A DNA stretch of 64,000 nt, from the NCBI RefSeq assembly GCF_013386585.1, contig NZ_JACARO010000034.1:62001-126000 (forward strand), given 5' to 3'. The notes beneath the pieces are model-generated. The model saw nothing but the letters and a program-made list of their open reading frames with translations, had not been told where the DNA came from and did no database searches. Source of the stretch: Pseudomonas sp. P7548 (lineage in GTDB: Bacteria; Pseudomonadota; Gammaproteobacteria; Pseudomonadales; Pseudomonadaceae). The position numbers and the translations under genes were made by a program. This document shows, piece by piece, positions 1-8,568 of the stretch (positions are counted from its first letter, which is position 1; each line of letters begins with the position of its first letter).

Positions 1-342
1 CGCACCCAGGTGCTGCAATGGCAGTTCTTCGAGCAGTACAGCCATGAGCCGTATATCGCAGTGGCGCGCTTCATTCAGTTTTACCTGGGACTGCCAGAAG
101 ATCGCCTCGAGGAATACAAGAAGCTGCACAAAGGCGGCTACAAGGCGCTGAAAGTCATGGAGCGCCAGCTGCAACTGACGCCGTACCTGGTGGGTGAGCA
201 GTTCTCCATTGCCGACGTGGCCTTGTATGCCTACACCCACGTGGCCCACGAGGGTGGTTTTGACCTGGACGCCTACCCGGGCGTGCAGGCGTGGCTGGCT
301 CGCGTTGCCAACCATCCAAAACACGTCGCGATGCTGGACTGA
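1..342 (+). CDS. glutathione S-transferase, C-terminal part (5' end outside window)
   Basis: The reading frame is open from base 1, so the N-terminal thioredoxin-fold domain is outside the window. The visible 113 residues form the all-helical C-terminal GST domain. They contain the usual hydrophobic staple/N-capping region FSIADVALYAYTHVAHEG, followed by an aromatic stretch and YPGVQAWLARV near the end, as in most bacterial GSTs. Cytosolic GSTs conjugate or reduce substrates with glutathione; the substrate of this one cannot be told. The gene ends in TGA and is followed by a REP pair. It is convergent with the LysR gene. Confidence 0.85.
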   Translation, partial: RTQVLQWQFFEQYSHEPYIAVARFIQFYLGLPEDRLEEYKKLHKGGYKALKVMERQLQLTPYLVGEQFSIADVALYAYTHVAHEGGFDLDAYPGVQAWLARVANHPKHVAMLD

Positions 343-357
343 TAATACGGTTCAGAT

Positions 358-443
358 GTGGGAACTGGCTTGCCTGCGATGCGGGCAACTCGGTCTGTCA
401 GTTGTACCGAGGTGATGCCATCGCGGGCAAGCCCGGCTCCCAC
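358..443. repeat. REP/BIME inverted pair
   Basis: The left arm begins GTGGGAACTGGCTTGCCTGC and the right arm ends GGCAAGCCCGGCTCCCAC. Together they make an imperfect inverted pair between two convergent genes. This is the common P. fluorescens REP type, and it may also act as a transcription stop. Confidence 0.85.
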
Positions 444-460
444 ACAAGCCTGCTCTAATT

Positions 461-1357
461 TTAGCGCTGCGGTTTATCAGATAATTGCTCGTTCAGCAGG
501 TCAAAGCACCGCTGCGCGGCAGGGCTCAAGCCCATCCCGCTGCGCGTGATCAACCCGATTTCCCGGTTCACGCCGGGGTGATCGATGGGGATGCGCTTCA
601 ACCCCTCCAGACTGTCCGCCGCCGATTCCGGCAGCACACTGATCCCCAATCCCTGACGCACCAGTGCCAATACTGTCGACATGTAGTTGGCTTCCATGCC
701 CGCGTTCAGCGTCAGTCGCGTCTCATCGAACAACCCATCCACTTGCTCACGCACGCTGCTGTCGCGCCCGGTCAGGATGATCGGCTGGTCTGCCAGTTGC
801 TCAAGGGTCAGTTGGCGGTGACGAGTGAGGGGGTGGCTCACCGGTACAAACGCACACAGGCGATCATTGAGCACCGGCACGAACCCCAGCCCGTGGCTGA
901 GCCGCGCCCGCACGCCAATACCAAAATCCACTTCGCCGGAACGTACTTGGGCGTGAATGCGGTGGGCTACCAGGTCATGCAGGCGCACTTCGATCCCGGC
1001 AAAACGCTCGCGGAACAGGCGCAGCACGGGCGGCAAGGTGCCGGCGCATACCGAGGGCAGGGCGGCAATGGTGACCACGCCCCGGCGCAAGGCCGCCAGG
1101 TCGCGGGAGCCGGTGACGATGTTGTCCAGGTCCAGCAGCAGTTTTTCCATGGGCCCACGGGCGTCCTGGCCGGCCGCAGTGAGGCTGACATGCCGCGGGC
1201 TGCGGTCGAGCAGGGCGACACCGAGCCAGTCTTCCAGCTGTTGCACCTGCACAGTCAATGCCGAAGGTGACAGGTGCAGTTCGTTGGCCGCCTTGGTGAA
1301 ACTGCCCGTACGGGCCACGGCAAGAAACGCTTGAATGTGTTGGATGCTGTTCTTCAT
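461..1357 (-). CDS. LysR-family transcriptional regulator
   Basis: 298 residues, the usual LysR length. Residues 1-60 are the winged HTH (IQHIQAFLAVARTGSFTKAA, then LSPSALTVQVQQLE). The rest is a LysR substrate-binding domain with the typical VTIAALPSVCAGTLPPVL opening strand. The ATG at 1357 is chosen because the HTH begins directly after it; the frame stays open far upstream only as a shadow of the transporter gene. It is transcribed divergently from the CitMHS transporter across 111 bp, so it probably controls the transporter and AtuA-like genes in response to their substrate. The effector is unknown. Confidence 0.9.
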   Translation of the reverse strand: MKNSIQHIQAFLAVARTGSFTKAANELHLSPSALTVQVQQLEDWLGVALLDRSPRHVSLTAAGQDARGPMEKLLLDLDNIVTGSRDLAALRRGVVTIAALPSVCAGTLPPVLRLFRERFAGIEVRLHDLVAHRIHAQVRSGEVDFGIGVRARLSHGLGFVPVLNDRLCAFVPVSHPLTRHRQLTLEQLADQPIILTGRDSSVREQVDGLFDETRLTLNAGMEANYMSTVLALVRQGLGISVLPESAADSLEGLKRIPIDHPGVNREIGLITRSGMGLSPAAQRCFDLLNEQLSDKPQR

Positions 1358-1468
1358 TTTGTTTTTCCGAACACTGACCGGTGAATATTCCAATTTACAA
1401 AGACTAACCCGCTTCCAATACTCCAGGGAAAACAATAACCGGCCACCAAGGCCGCTCTGGAGTAACCC
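1358..1468. promoter_or_regulatory. divergent LysR/transporter promoter region
   Basis: This AT-richer gap separates the divergent LysR and transporter starts. It holds two direct copies of TTCCAAT (1388-1394 and 1413-1419), 25 bp apart, which could be part of a LysR binding region. This is inference only; no clear T-N11-A palindrome was settled on. Confidence 0.45.
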
Positions 1469-2761
1469 ATGCTCGCAACCCTGGGTGTCATCACCATCCT
1501 GTGCCTGCTCGCTGCCGTCATGAGCAAACGCCTCTCGCCCCTGGTAGCCCTGATCGCCTTGCCGATCATCGCTGCGCTGCTCGGCGGTTTCGGCCTGCAA
1601 ACCAGCGCCTTTATCATCACCGGCATCAAGAACGTCGCCCCCGTGGTGGGCATGTTTGTGTTTGCCATCCTGTTTTTCGGGATCATGACCGACGCCGGCA
1701 TGCTTGACCCCATCATTGATCGCATCCTGCGCACGGTAGGGACGCGTCCTACGCGCATTGTTGTAGGCACCGCCACCCTGGCGTTGCTGGTGCACCTGGA
1801 CGGTTCCGGCGCAGTGACCTTCCTGGTCACGGTGCCGGCGATGTTGCCGCTGTATACGCGGCTGGGCATCGACAAACGCATCCTCGCCTGTGTGTGTGCG
1901 ATGGCGGCCGGGGTCAACTTCCTGCCATGGACCGGCCCCGTCCTGCGCTCCTCGGCGGCCCTGCATGTGCCGGTGGCTGACCTGTTCCAGCCGTTGATTC
2001 CGGTGCAGATCGTCGGTTTGATCTTTGTGTTCGCCTGCGCCTGGTGGCTGGGGCGCCGTGAGGAAAAACGCCTGGGCCTGGGCGCCGGTTCCTCGGTGGG
2101 TGCGGTGCCGCAACGGGTGCTCAGCGACGATGACATCAAGCTGCGTCGCCCGCGTCTGTTCTGGGTCAACCTGGTACTGACCGTGCTGGTGATGGTGGTG
2201 ATGATCGCCGGCTGGGTCGATCCGGTGGTGATGTTCATGCTCGGCACCGTGGTCGCGCTGTGCATCAACTACCCGAACGTGGACGCCCAGCGTGCACGCA
2301 TTGACGCCCATGCGAAAACCGCCCTGACCATGGCCAGCATCCTGCTCGCCGCCGGCGTGTTCACCGGCATCATGCAAGGCACCGGCATGCTCAAGGCGAT
2401 TGCCGAAGTGGCGGTGGCGCAGATCCCGGCCGGCCATGGCCAGTTGATCCCGGCAGTGGTGGGCTTTATTTCCATGCCGCTGAGCATGCTGTTCGACCCC
2501 GATTCCTACTATTTTGGCGTGATGCCGGTGATCGCCGAAGTGGGCAAGGCCCTGGGCGTCGACCCGCTGCAAGTGGCCCAGGCCTCGTTGCTGGGCGTGC
2601 ACACCACCGGTTTCCCGGTCAGCCCGCTGACCCCCGCAACCTTCCTGTTGGTGGGCCTGTGCAAGATCGAATTGGCCGATCACCAGCGCTTCACCATTCC
2701 GTTTCTGTTTGCCGCGTCGGTGTTGATGACCCTGACCGCGTTGCTCCTGGGAGTGATTTGA
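1469..2761 (+). CDS. CitMHS-family carboxylate (citrate-type) transporter
   Basis: 430 residues, with about twelve hydrophobic segments, a family-typical size. The stretch LLVHLDGSGAVTFLVTVPAM followed by LPLYTRLGI, and FLPWTGPVLRSS further on, are hallmarks of CitMHS, which are inner-membrane symporters of metal-citrate or related carboxylates with protons. The final helix ends at the stop, and the next gene's ATG begins 1 bp after it, so the genes are co-transcribed. Together with the AtuA-like pair and the divergent LysR gene, this suggests uptake of a hydroxy- or polycarboxylic acid. The substrate cannot be assigned by eye. Confidence 0.88.
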   Translation: MLATLGVITILCLLAAVMSKRLSPLVALIALPIIAALLGGFGLQTSAFIITGIKNVAPVVGMFVFAILFFGIMTDAGMLDPIIDRILRTVGTRPTRIVVGTATLALLVHLDGSGAVTFLVTVPAMLPLYTRLGIDKRILACVCAMAAGVNFLPWTGPVLRSSAALHVPVADLFQPLIPVQIVGLIFVFACAWWLGRREEKRLGLGAGSSVGAVPQRVLSDDDIKLRRPRLFWVNLVLTVLVMVVMIAGWVDPVVMFMLGTVVALCINYPNVDAQRARIDAHAKTALTMASILLAAGVFTGIMQGTGMLKAIAEVAVAQIPAGHGQLIPAVVGFISMPLSMLFDPDSYYFGVMPVIAEVGKALGVDPLQVAQASLLGVHTTGFPVSPLTPATFLLVGLCKIELADHQRFTIPFLFAASVLMTLTALLLGVI

Positions 2762-2762
2762 G

Positions 2763-4088
2763 ATGAAAACCTTGCGCATCGGTTCCGGCGCCGGCTACTC
2801 CGGCGACCGTATCGAGCCCGCCGTGGAACTGGCCGAACAAGGCGACCTGGATTACCTGGTGTTCGAGTGCCTGGCTGAACGCACGATCGCGTTGGCGCAA
2901 CAGGCACGGATCAACGACCCAGCGGGCGGCTACGACCCGCTGCTGAGTGAACGCATGCGCCGCGTGCTGCCCTTTGTCGGCACGAAGGCGGGGCGCCGAC
3001 GCTTGCGAGTGATCACCAATATGGGCGCGGCCAACCCGGTGGCGGCGGCTGATGAAGTGCGACGGATTGCGGCTGAGCTGGGCCGGGTTCTCAAGGTGGT
3101 TGCCGTGGTCGGCGATGACGTATTGCAGGCCTTGCAACCCGAGTTCTTGCTGGATAACGGCCAGACCGTTGGCTCCTTGGGCGAGCGGCTGCTTTCGGCG
3201 AACGCCTACCTGGGTGTCGACGGCATTCTGCAGGCGTTGCACGCGGATGCGGACGTGGTGATCACCGGGCGCGTGGCTGACCCTTCGCTGTTCCTGGCGC
3301 CGCAGATGTTTGAATTCGGCTGGGCGCAGGACGATTGGCAGCGCCTGGGGCGCGGCACGCTGGTGGGGCATTTGCTTGAGTGTGCCGGGCAGGTCAGCGG
3401 TGGTTACTTCGCTGACCCCGGGTTCAAGGATGTGGATGACCTGGCGCGCCTGGGTTTTCCGTTGGCCGAGATCGATGCCGAGGGTGAAGCGCTGATCACC
3501 AAGGTCAACGGTTCAGGTGGTCGCGTCAGCCGCGCTACGTGTACGGAGCAATTGATCTATGAGGTGCATGACCCGTCGGCGTACCTGACGCCGGATGTGA
3601 CGGCCGATTTTTCCAAGGTCGGGTTTGTTGAAGAAAGCGTTGATCGGGTGCGTGCCCAGGGCGCGGGAGGGCGTTCGCGGCCCGAACAGTTGAAAGTCAG
3701 TGTCGGTTATCTGGACGGTTGGATTGGCGAAGGGCAGATGTCCTACGGCGGGCCTGGCGCTGTCGCACGGGCCCAACTGGCGCGGGATGTGGTGCTCAAG
3801 CGCCTGGAATTGATGGGCGTGAAGATGCAGGACGTACGCGCCGAATTGATCGGCATGGACTCGCTGCACGGCCCGCGCAGCGGCGTTGAACCCTGGGAAG
3901 TGCGCCTGCGCGTAGCAGCCCGTTGTGAAGCGCGCAGCGAAGCGGTGCGCGTGGGCAATGAGGTGGAAACCCTCTACACCAACGGCCCGTCGGGCGGCGG
4001 TGGGGCGAGTAAAAGCGTGCGGCAGGTGGTGGCGGTGGCGTCGTTATTACTGCCACGCGATAAGGTCAATCCGAGGATTCAAGCATGA
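2763..4088 (+). CDS. AtuA-family (DUF1446) acyl-CoA metabolism protein, large subunit
   Basis: 441 residues matching the N-terminal AtuA/DUF1446 domain. Visible features are the GAGYSGDRIEPAVELAE start, ITNMGAANP, VITGRVADPSLF and the late glycine-rich NGPSGGGGASK stretch. AtuA was named in the acyclic terpene (citronellol) utilisation cluster of Pseudomonas; its exact reaction is not well defined. The gene follows the CitMHS transporter by 1 bp and overlaps the next small gene by ATGA, so all three are probably one operon. In many genomes this domain and the small domain encoded next are fused in one protein; here they are split. Confidence 0.85.
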   Translation: MKTLRIGSGAGYSGDRIEPAVELAEQGDLDYLVFECLAERTIALAQQARINDPAGGYDPLLSERMRRVLPFVGTKAGRRRLRVITNMGAANPVAAADEVRRIAAELGRVLKVVAVVGDDVLQALQPEFLLDNGQTVGSLGERLLSANAYLGVDGILQALHADADVVITGRVADPSLFLAPQMFEFGWAQDDWQRLGRGTLVGHLLECAGQVSGGYFADPGFKDVDDLARLGFPLAEIDAEGEALITKVNGSGGRVSRATCTEQLIYEVHDPSAYLTPDVTADFSKVGFVEESVDRVRAQGAGGRSRPEQLKVSVGYLDGWIGEGQMSYGGPGAVARAQLARDVVLKRLELMGVKMQDVRAELIGMDSLHGPRSGVEPWEVRLRVAARCEARSEAVRVGNEVETLYTNGPSGGGGASKSVRQVVAVASLLLPRDKVNPRIQA

Positions 4089-4405
4089 AGCTGCACACGC
4101 TGGCCCATTCCCGTACCGGGGACAAGGGCGACACGTCGAACATCTCGATCATTGCGTACCGGGCCGAAGATTATCCATTGCTGTGTGAGCACCTGACGGC
4201 TGAGCGTGTGGCTGAGTTCTTTGCGGGCTTGCGGGATACAGGGGCGGCGCCGGTACGACGGTATGAATTGCCCAATGTGCAGGCGCTGAACTTCGTGCTG
4301 CCGGGGATTTTGCGTGGCGGGGTGACGCGTTCGCTGGCGCTGGATGCCCATGGCAAGTGCCTGGGCTCGGCGCTGCTGGAACTGGATTTGATAACACCGA
4401 ACTAA
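4085..4405 (+). CDS. AtuA-like ferredoxin-fold domain protein, small subunit
   Basis: 106 residues. The start MKLHTLAHSRTGDKGDTSNI, with its GDKGD loop, and PNVQALNFVLPGILRGGV are typical of the small domain that accompanies AtuA-type proteins. The ATG overlaps the previous stop (ATGA), which implies translational coupling and a 1:1 complex with the large subunit. The biochemical function is not known. It is probably a partner domain in catabolism of a branched or hydroxylated acid, judging from its operon with a carboxylate transporter. Confidence 0.82.
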   Translation: MKLHTLAHSRTGDKGDTSNISIIAYRAEDYPLLCEHLTAERVAEFFAGLRDTGAAPVRRYELPNVQALNFVLPGILRGGVTRSLALDAHGKCLGSALLELDLITPN

Positions 4406-4407
4406 AT

Positions 4408-4494
4408 GTGGGAGCTGGCTTGCCTGCGATAGCGGCGGGTCAGCTTGCACTTTTGCTACTGATACACCGCTATCGCAGGCAAGCCAGCTCCCAC
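4408..4494. repeat. REP/BIME inverted pair
   Basis: GTGGGAGCTGGCTTGCCTGCG on the left and CGCAGGCAAGCCAGCTCCCAC on the right form near-perfect inverted arms. It lies between convergent genes (the AtuA-like small subunit and glutaredoxin) and probably marks the transcript ends of both. Confidence 0.9.
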
Positions 4495-4513
4495 AAGGGT
4501 TACCTCGCGCGTA

Positions 4514-4885
4514 TCAGACCGCGGCGAAGCGCTTGTCCAGGTAGTCGATGATCACCTTGGAGTCGTACATCCAGGTGGTCTGGACGTTCTCTTCGATGCG
4601 CAGGCACGGCACTTTGATCTTGCCGCCTTGCTCCAGCAGGGTCTGGCGGTCCTGCTCGTTGTTCTTGGCGTCCTTCAACGCCACCGGCACATTCAGGCGG
4701 TGCAGGGTGCGGCGGGTCTTCACGCAAAACGGGCAAGCGTGGAACTGGTACAGGGTCAGGTCCTTGGCGGCCTCGTTCACCTGTGCCTGCTGTTCGGCAG
4801 GGCGCTGCTTTTTACGTGGACGGGTCAGGAAGTCGCCCGCGATGATGACGTGGCCGAGGCCCACTCGAAGTGCTTTGACGAACAT
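4514..4885 (-). CDS. glutaredoxin family protein with N-terminal hydrophobic segment
   Basis: 123 residues. The C-terminal part is a glutaredoxin: LTLYQFHACPFC gives the CPFC redox pair at Cys51 and Cys54, followed by the cis-proline stretch IKVPCLRI and the helix DSKVIIDYLDKRF. Residues about 5-20 are hydrophobic (LGHVIIAGDFL) and may anchor the protein in the membrane, which soluble glutaredoxins lack. It would reduce disulfides or mixed disulfides with glutathione. It is encoded downstream of folE in the same direction, but a terminator hairpin lies between them. Confidence 0.9.
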   Translation of the reverse strand: MFVKALRVGLGHVIIAGDFLTRPRKKQRPAEQQAQVNEAAKDLTLYQFHACPFCVKTRRTLHRLNVPVALKDAKNNEQDRQTLLEQGGKIKVPCLRIEENVQTTWMYDSKVIIDYLDKRFAAV

Positions 4886-4943
4886 GGCTTGAACCTCTTG
4901 CCCAGAACAGAAGGGGTCGCAGCTTACAGCAATTCTGCGGGTG

Positions 4944-4975
4944 AAAAAAAACCGGCGATGAACGCCGGTCTTTTC
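4944..4975 (-). terminator. intrinsic terminator of folE
   Basis: Read on the minus strand, a 7-bp stem (ACCGGCG pairing with CGCCGGT, 4951-4969, 5-base loop) is followed by a run of T's. It lies directly downstream of the folE stop codon. Confidence 0.85.
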
Positions 4976-4987
4976 CTGCCCAGCCGA

Positions 4988-5533
4988 TTACTTGATCAGG
5001 CTGAGGAATTCGCTGCGGGTGGCCGCGTTTTCGCGGAACTCACCGAGCATCACCGAGGTGATCATCGACGAATTCTGTTTTTCGACGCCACGCATCATCA
5101 TGCACATGTGCTTGGCTTCGATCACCACGGCAACGCCCAGGGCACCGGTCACCTGCTGGACCGCATCGGCGATCTGGCGGCTGAGGTTTTCCTGGATCTG
5201 CAGGCGGCGGGCGTACATGTCGACAATCCGCGCGACCTTCGACAGGCCCAGCACTTTGCCGCTCGGGATATACGCCACGTGGGCCTTGCCGATGAACGGC
5301 AGCAGGTGGTGTTCGCACAGCGAGTACAACTCGATGTCCTTGACCAGCACCATTTCGCTGTTGTCGGAGCTGAACAAGGCACCGTTGGTGACTTCTTCCA
5401 GCGTCTGTTCATAACCGCGGCAGAGGTACTGCATCGCCTTGGCGGCACGCTTTGGCGTGTCGAGCAGGCCCTCGCGGGAAACGTCCTCGCCGAGCTGGCC
5501 GAGGATCGCGGTGTAATTCTGTTCCAGGGACAT
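4988..5533 (-). CDS. folE: GTP cyclohydrolase I
   Basis: 181 residues, the length of bacterial FolE. It converts GTP to dihydroneopterin triphosphate, the first step of folate and pterin synthesis. The zinc ligands are visible: Cys73 and His76 in [10 protein letters not shown], and Cys144 in [24 protein letters not shown] and QENLSRQIA are family signatures. The ATG at 5533 (MSLEQNY) is chosen over an upstream in-frame start because AGG lies just upstream of it and the sequence before it is not FolE-like. Pseudomonas usually carries more than one folE; I believe this genomic position corresponds to folE2, but I have not verified that. Confidence 0.95.
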   Translation of the reverse strand: MSLEQNYTAILGQLGEDVSREGLLDTPKRAAKAMQYLCRGYEQTLEEVTNGALFSSDNSEMVLVKDIELYSLCEHHLLPFIGKAHVAYIPSGKVLGLSKVARIVDMYARRLQIQENLSRQIADAVQQVTGALGVAVVIEAKHMCMMMRGVEKQNSSMITSVMLGEFRENAATRSEFLSLIK

Positions 5534-5611
5534 GAAACTACCTGTGGGATTTTCGCAAAGCGCAAGGTTACGGTGGCGGACACATCGCTGCAAGCCTGAC
5601 GATGGCAGTTG

Positions 5612-6169
5612 TTACTCGTCGCGGCCTTCCATCATGGTGCGCTTGAGCATCACATACACGGCACCCGCGCCGCCGTGGCGGGCCTGGCACGAGGTAAAGC
5701 CGAGCACCTGGGCGTGTTGGCGCAACCAGGTATTGACGTGACTCTTGATCATTGGCCGCTTGCCATCGAGCCGCACGGCCTTGCCGTGGGTGACGCGCAC
5801 GCAGCGGATTTCGAACCGGGTGGCTTCGGCCAGGAAGGCCCAGAGGGTCTCCCGGGCTTTTTCCACGGTCATGCCGTGCAGGTCCAGGCTGCCCTCGAAG
5901 GGGATCTGGCCGATCTTGAGCTTGCGCATCTGGCTTTCCTGCACGCCATCGCGGGCCCACATCAGCTCGTCTTCGGGGCCGACGTCGATCACGAACTGGT
6001 CCGACAGGCCGTCCACGGTGGTTGCATCGGTGCGCACGGTCGCGGCCTGGCGCAGCTTGGCGATCTGCGCGCGGTCAGCCTTGGGTTTACCGGTGTCGGC
6101 ACGGTCGTGCTTGATCGGCTTGACGCCGCGCAGCTCGTTTTTGAACAGGGAAAAATCGTCGTCTTGCAT
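5612..6169 (-). CDS. Smr-domain protein
   Basis: 185 residues. The Smr domain occupies the C-terminal half: LDLHGMT at residues 95-101, THGK at 127-130 and ARHGGAGAVYV near 163-173. The first 90 residues are charged and probably disordered. Stand-alone Smr proteins are nucleases; some act in rescue of stalled or collided ribosomes, as shown for E. coli SmrB, and others have unclear roles. The MutS2 part is absent. It is encoded just upstream of folE on the minus strand, and may share a transcript with it. Confidence 0.88.
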   Translation of the reverse strand: MQDDDFSLFKNELRGVKPIKHDRADTGKPKADRAQIAKLRQAATVRTDATTVDGLSDQFVIDVGPEDELMWARDGVQESQMRKLKIGQIPFEGSLDLHGMTVEKARETLWAFLAEATRFEIRCVRVTHGKAVRLDGKRPMIKSHVNTWLRQHAQVLGFTSCQARHGGAGAVYVMLKRTMMEGRDE

Positions 6170-6244
6170 GTCAGCCTCCGCGAAGGGCGGGCAGTTTACC
6201 TAAATCGCGGCGGCCGGGGCGCAGGAAACGCTATCCAAGCGCCA

Positions 6245-6565
6245 TCAGTCGTGCTTTTTCATCAGGTGCGAAGCGATGTTGAGCGACAACGGCTGGCGCA
6301 TTTTTCGACGACTACGGCGCCACAACCAAATGCCCAACCACAGCACCAGCAGCCCGATCGCCAACAGGATAGCCGAACCGCCAGGGCTGGCGTTCAATTC
6401 GCCCAGGGCGGGAGAGTGACCTAACAACCCGGCGCCACCCGCGCCAGCCATCAACAAACCTACAATCGCCAGCAGCGCGGCAAAGCCAGCCACCAGGCGC
6501 AGACGCCAGTTGCTCGGGCCCTTGGGGCGCAAGCGACGAGCATCAAAACCATCGGATATCTTCAT
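6245..6565 (-). CDS. small inner-membrane protein of unknown function
   Basis: 106 residues with two hydrophobic helices (about residues 24-48 and 64-83), a basic N-terminus and a basic segment WRRSRRKMRQP after the second helix. This suggests both ends are cytoplasmic. I do not recognise a family. A strong ribosome-binding site (GGAGGAAAGG) lies upstream of the ATG at 6565, which supports that it is a real gene. It lies between the Smr gene and the isochorismatase-like gene, all on the minus strand. Confidence 0.72.
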   Translation of the reverse strand: MKISDGFDARRLRPKGPSNWRLRLVAGFAALLAIVGLLMAGAGGAGLLGHSPALGELNASPGGSAILLAIGLLVLWLGIWLWRRSRRKMRQPLSLNIASHLMKKHD

Positions 6566-6706
6566 TCCGACCTTTCCTCCAGGGTATCGGCCCTTCGACC
6601 GGACAATACACAGGTTGTTCCGGGGGGAGGGGTAAATGCGCCAAATGAGAGGGCTTTGCGGATGAGCGGGGCCGTAGACCGGCCGCGCCGCTCACCGGAA
6701 GGTCGA

Positions 6707-7297
6707 TCAGATCAGATCTTTGGTCAACGCCAGGGTGGCGAAGTTGTCGGCCATGATGGCCATTTCGGTCTGTTGCACGTGCTCGGCGCTCAGGATGCCG
6801 CTTTTGTAAGGCAGGTCGCGGGTGGCGCAGGCGTCTTCCACCAGGGTGCAGCGAAAGCCCAGGTTCTTGGCCGCGCGCACGGTGGTGCTGACACTGGAGT
6901 GGCTCATGAAACCGCACACGATCAGGTCGAGGGAGCCAAGGTCTTGCAGGTGTTTTTCCAGGCCGGTGCCGTGGAATGCGCTGGGCAGCAGCTTACCGAT
7001 GATGGTTTCGTCACCTTCGGGTTCCAGGCCGGGAATGAACTGGCCGCGCTCGCCCTGGGGGTCGAACAGGCCGCCCACGGTACCGAGGTGGCGCACATGC
7101 ACGATGGGACGTCCGGCGTTACGTGCTGCAGCGACCAACTGCTTGATGTTGCCAACCGCCGCATCCATGCCCGAAAGGGCGAGTGGGCCGCTGAGGTATT
7201 CCTTCTGGGCGTCGATGATCACGAGGGTCGCATGGTTCAGGTTGGCTGCTGAGTAACCGCGACCGCTGAGTTGAAACATCGTCTTTGGAACGGACAT
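6707..7297 (-). CDS. isochorismatase-fold hydrolase (catalytic Cys replaced by Ser)
   Basis: 196 residues of the isochorismatase/nicotinamidase fold. The Asp of LVIIDAQKEY and the Lys of IIGKLLPSAF, two of the catalytic triad, are present. At the place where cysteine hydrolases carry the nucleophile (usually GFMTHMCVxxTVRAA) this protein has GFMSHSSVSTTVRAA, so Ser replaces Cys. It may therefore be an ester or amide hydrolase with altered chemistry, or a catalytically weak member. The start at 7297 is chosen for its AGGAG site; the frame extends upstream without family similarity. Confidence 0.85.
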   Translation of the reverse strand: MSVPKTMFQLSGRGYSAANLNHATLVIIDAQKEYLSGPLALSGMDAAVGNIKQLVAAARNAGRPIVHVRHLGTVGGLFDPQGERGQFIPGLEPEGDETIIGKLLPSAFHGTGLEKHLQDLGSLDLIVCGFMSHSSVSTTVRAAKNLGFRCTLVEDACATRDLPYKSGILSAEHVQQTEMAIMADNFATLALTKDLI

Positions 7298-7536
7298 TCT
7301 GGGGCTCCTGTGAGGGGGGCTTTTGCGACATTGTCCACTGGCTGAGCGGTTCTGTGAACCGCTACCATCGTAAGGTACGCCGTTGTTGGCGTGCAGCCAT
7401 GTCAAGTGGGCGGGTTGTTTAGCGCAATGATGGCAAAATGGATGAAATCCGACGGATGGCGAAGGATTTTCGTACATCGAAGGGACAGGCGAAGGCTGTT
7501 AGAATCGCCCGTCGTTTTTTCCAGGAGTTCTCCCCC

Positions 7537-8445
7537 GTGATCACATCCCGCCTGCGCACCTTGCGCGACCACATCCGTTGGGCTGTCAGCCGTTTCCATG
7601 GGGAAGACCTGTTTTTCGGCCATGGCACCGATAATGCCTGGGACGAAGCCCGGCAATTGGTGCTCGGTGCCTTGCACCTGCCATGGGAAATTGCTGACAG
7701 CTACTTGGACTGCAACCTCGAAGAAGAAGAAATCTCCCATGTGCAGCGTCTGCTGCATCGTCGTATCCATGAGCGCGTGCCCACCGCCTACCTGCTGAAA
7801 GAGGCGTGGTTCTGCGGGCTGTCGTTTATTGTCGATGAACGCGTGTTGATCCCGCGTTCCCCGATTGGCGAGCTGATCGAAAACCGCTTCGAGCCCTGGC
7901 TCGCGCAACCACCGGCGCGCATCCTCGACCTGTGCACCGGCTCCGGTTGCATCGGCATTGCCTGCGCCTATGAGTTCCAGGACGCCGAAGTGGTATTGGG
8001 GGACTTGTCCTTCGAAGCGCTGGAAGTGGCCAACCAGAACATCGAACGTCATGGCGTCGATGAGCGCGTGTACACCGTACAGGGCGATGGCTTCGACGGC
8101 CTGCCGGGCCAGCGTTTTGACCTGATCGTGTCCAACCCGCCGTATGTCGATGCCGAAGATTTCGCCGACATGCCCGACGAATACCAGCACGAACCGGAAC
8201 TGGGCCTGGCCTGCGGTGATGATGGCTTGAACCTGGTGCGGCGCATGTTGGCCGAAGCGGCAGACCACCTGACCGAGAAGGGGTTGCTGATCGTTGAGGT
8301 GGGCAACAGCCAGGTGCACGTCGAGGCGTTGTACCCGGAAGTGGATTTTGCCTGGCTGGACTTCCAGCGCGGCGGTCACGGCGTATTCATGTTGACGGCC
8401 GAGCAGTGCCGCCAGCATCAGGCCGTCTTCGCCGCTCGCATTTAA
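7537..8445 (+). CDS. prmB: ribosomal protein L3 N5-glutamine methyltransferase
   Basis: 302 residues. SAM-dependent methyltransferase motifs are DLCTGSG at 131-137 and the glutamine-methylating signature NPPY at 200-203 ([13 protein letters not shown]). The N-terminal [19 protein letters not shown] is characteristic of PrmB rather than HemK/PrmC. It methylates a glutamine of ribosomal protein L3. I chose the GTG at 7537, preceded by CCAGGAG, over an in-frame ATG 99 bp upstream, because the intervening residues are not PrmB-like and the region resembles a promoter. In several Pseudomonas genomes it precedes aroC, as here. Confidence 0.93.
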   Translation: MITSRLRTLRDHIRWAVSRFHGEDLFFGHGTDNAWDEARQLVLGALHLPWEIADSYLDCNLEEEEISHVQRLLHRRIHERVPTAYLLKEAWFCGLSFIVDERVLIPRSPIGELIENRFEPWLAQPPARILDLCTGSGCIGIACAYEFQDAEVVLGDLSFEALEVANQNIERHGVDERVYTVQGDGFDGLPGQRFDLIVSNPPYVDAEDFADMPDEYQHEPELGLACGDDGLNLVRRMLAEAADHLTEKGLLIVEVGNSQVHVEALYPEVDFAWLDFQRGGHGVFMLTAEQCRQHQAVFAARI

Positions 8446-8473
8446 CCCAATCGCAAGATAGAACGCGGTCAAT

Positions 8474-8543
8474 GTGGGAGCTGGCTTGCCTGCGATAGCG
8501 ATGGTGAATTCACTGCCGCTATCGCAGGTAAGCCAGCTCCCAC
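8474..8543. repeat. REP/BIME inverted pair
   Basis: The arms GTGGGAGCTGGCTTGCCTGCG and CGCAGGTAAGCCAGCTCCCAC form an almost perfect inverted repeat between the convergent prmB and the membrane-anchored gene. Confidence 0.9.
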
Positions 8544-8568
8544 CTGTTTGACCGCATTTCAGCCGCTG

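Noticed and set aside
461..2779. A 772-codon open frame on the minus strand covering the LysR gene and the antisense of the transporter
   Set aside because: Only the first-coding LysR part (461-1357) has family sequence. The upstream part is His/Gln/Asp-rich, typical of the antisense of a high-GC membrane protein gene.
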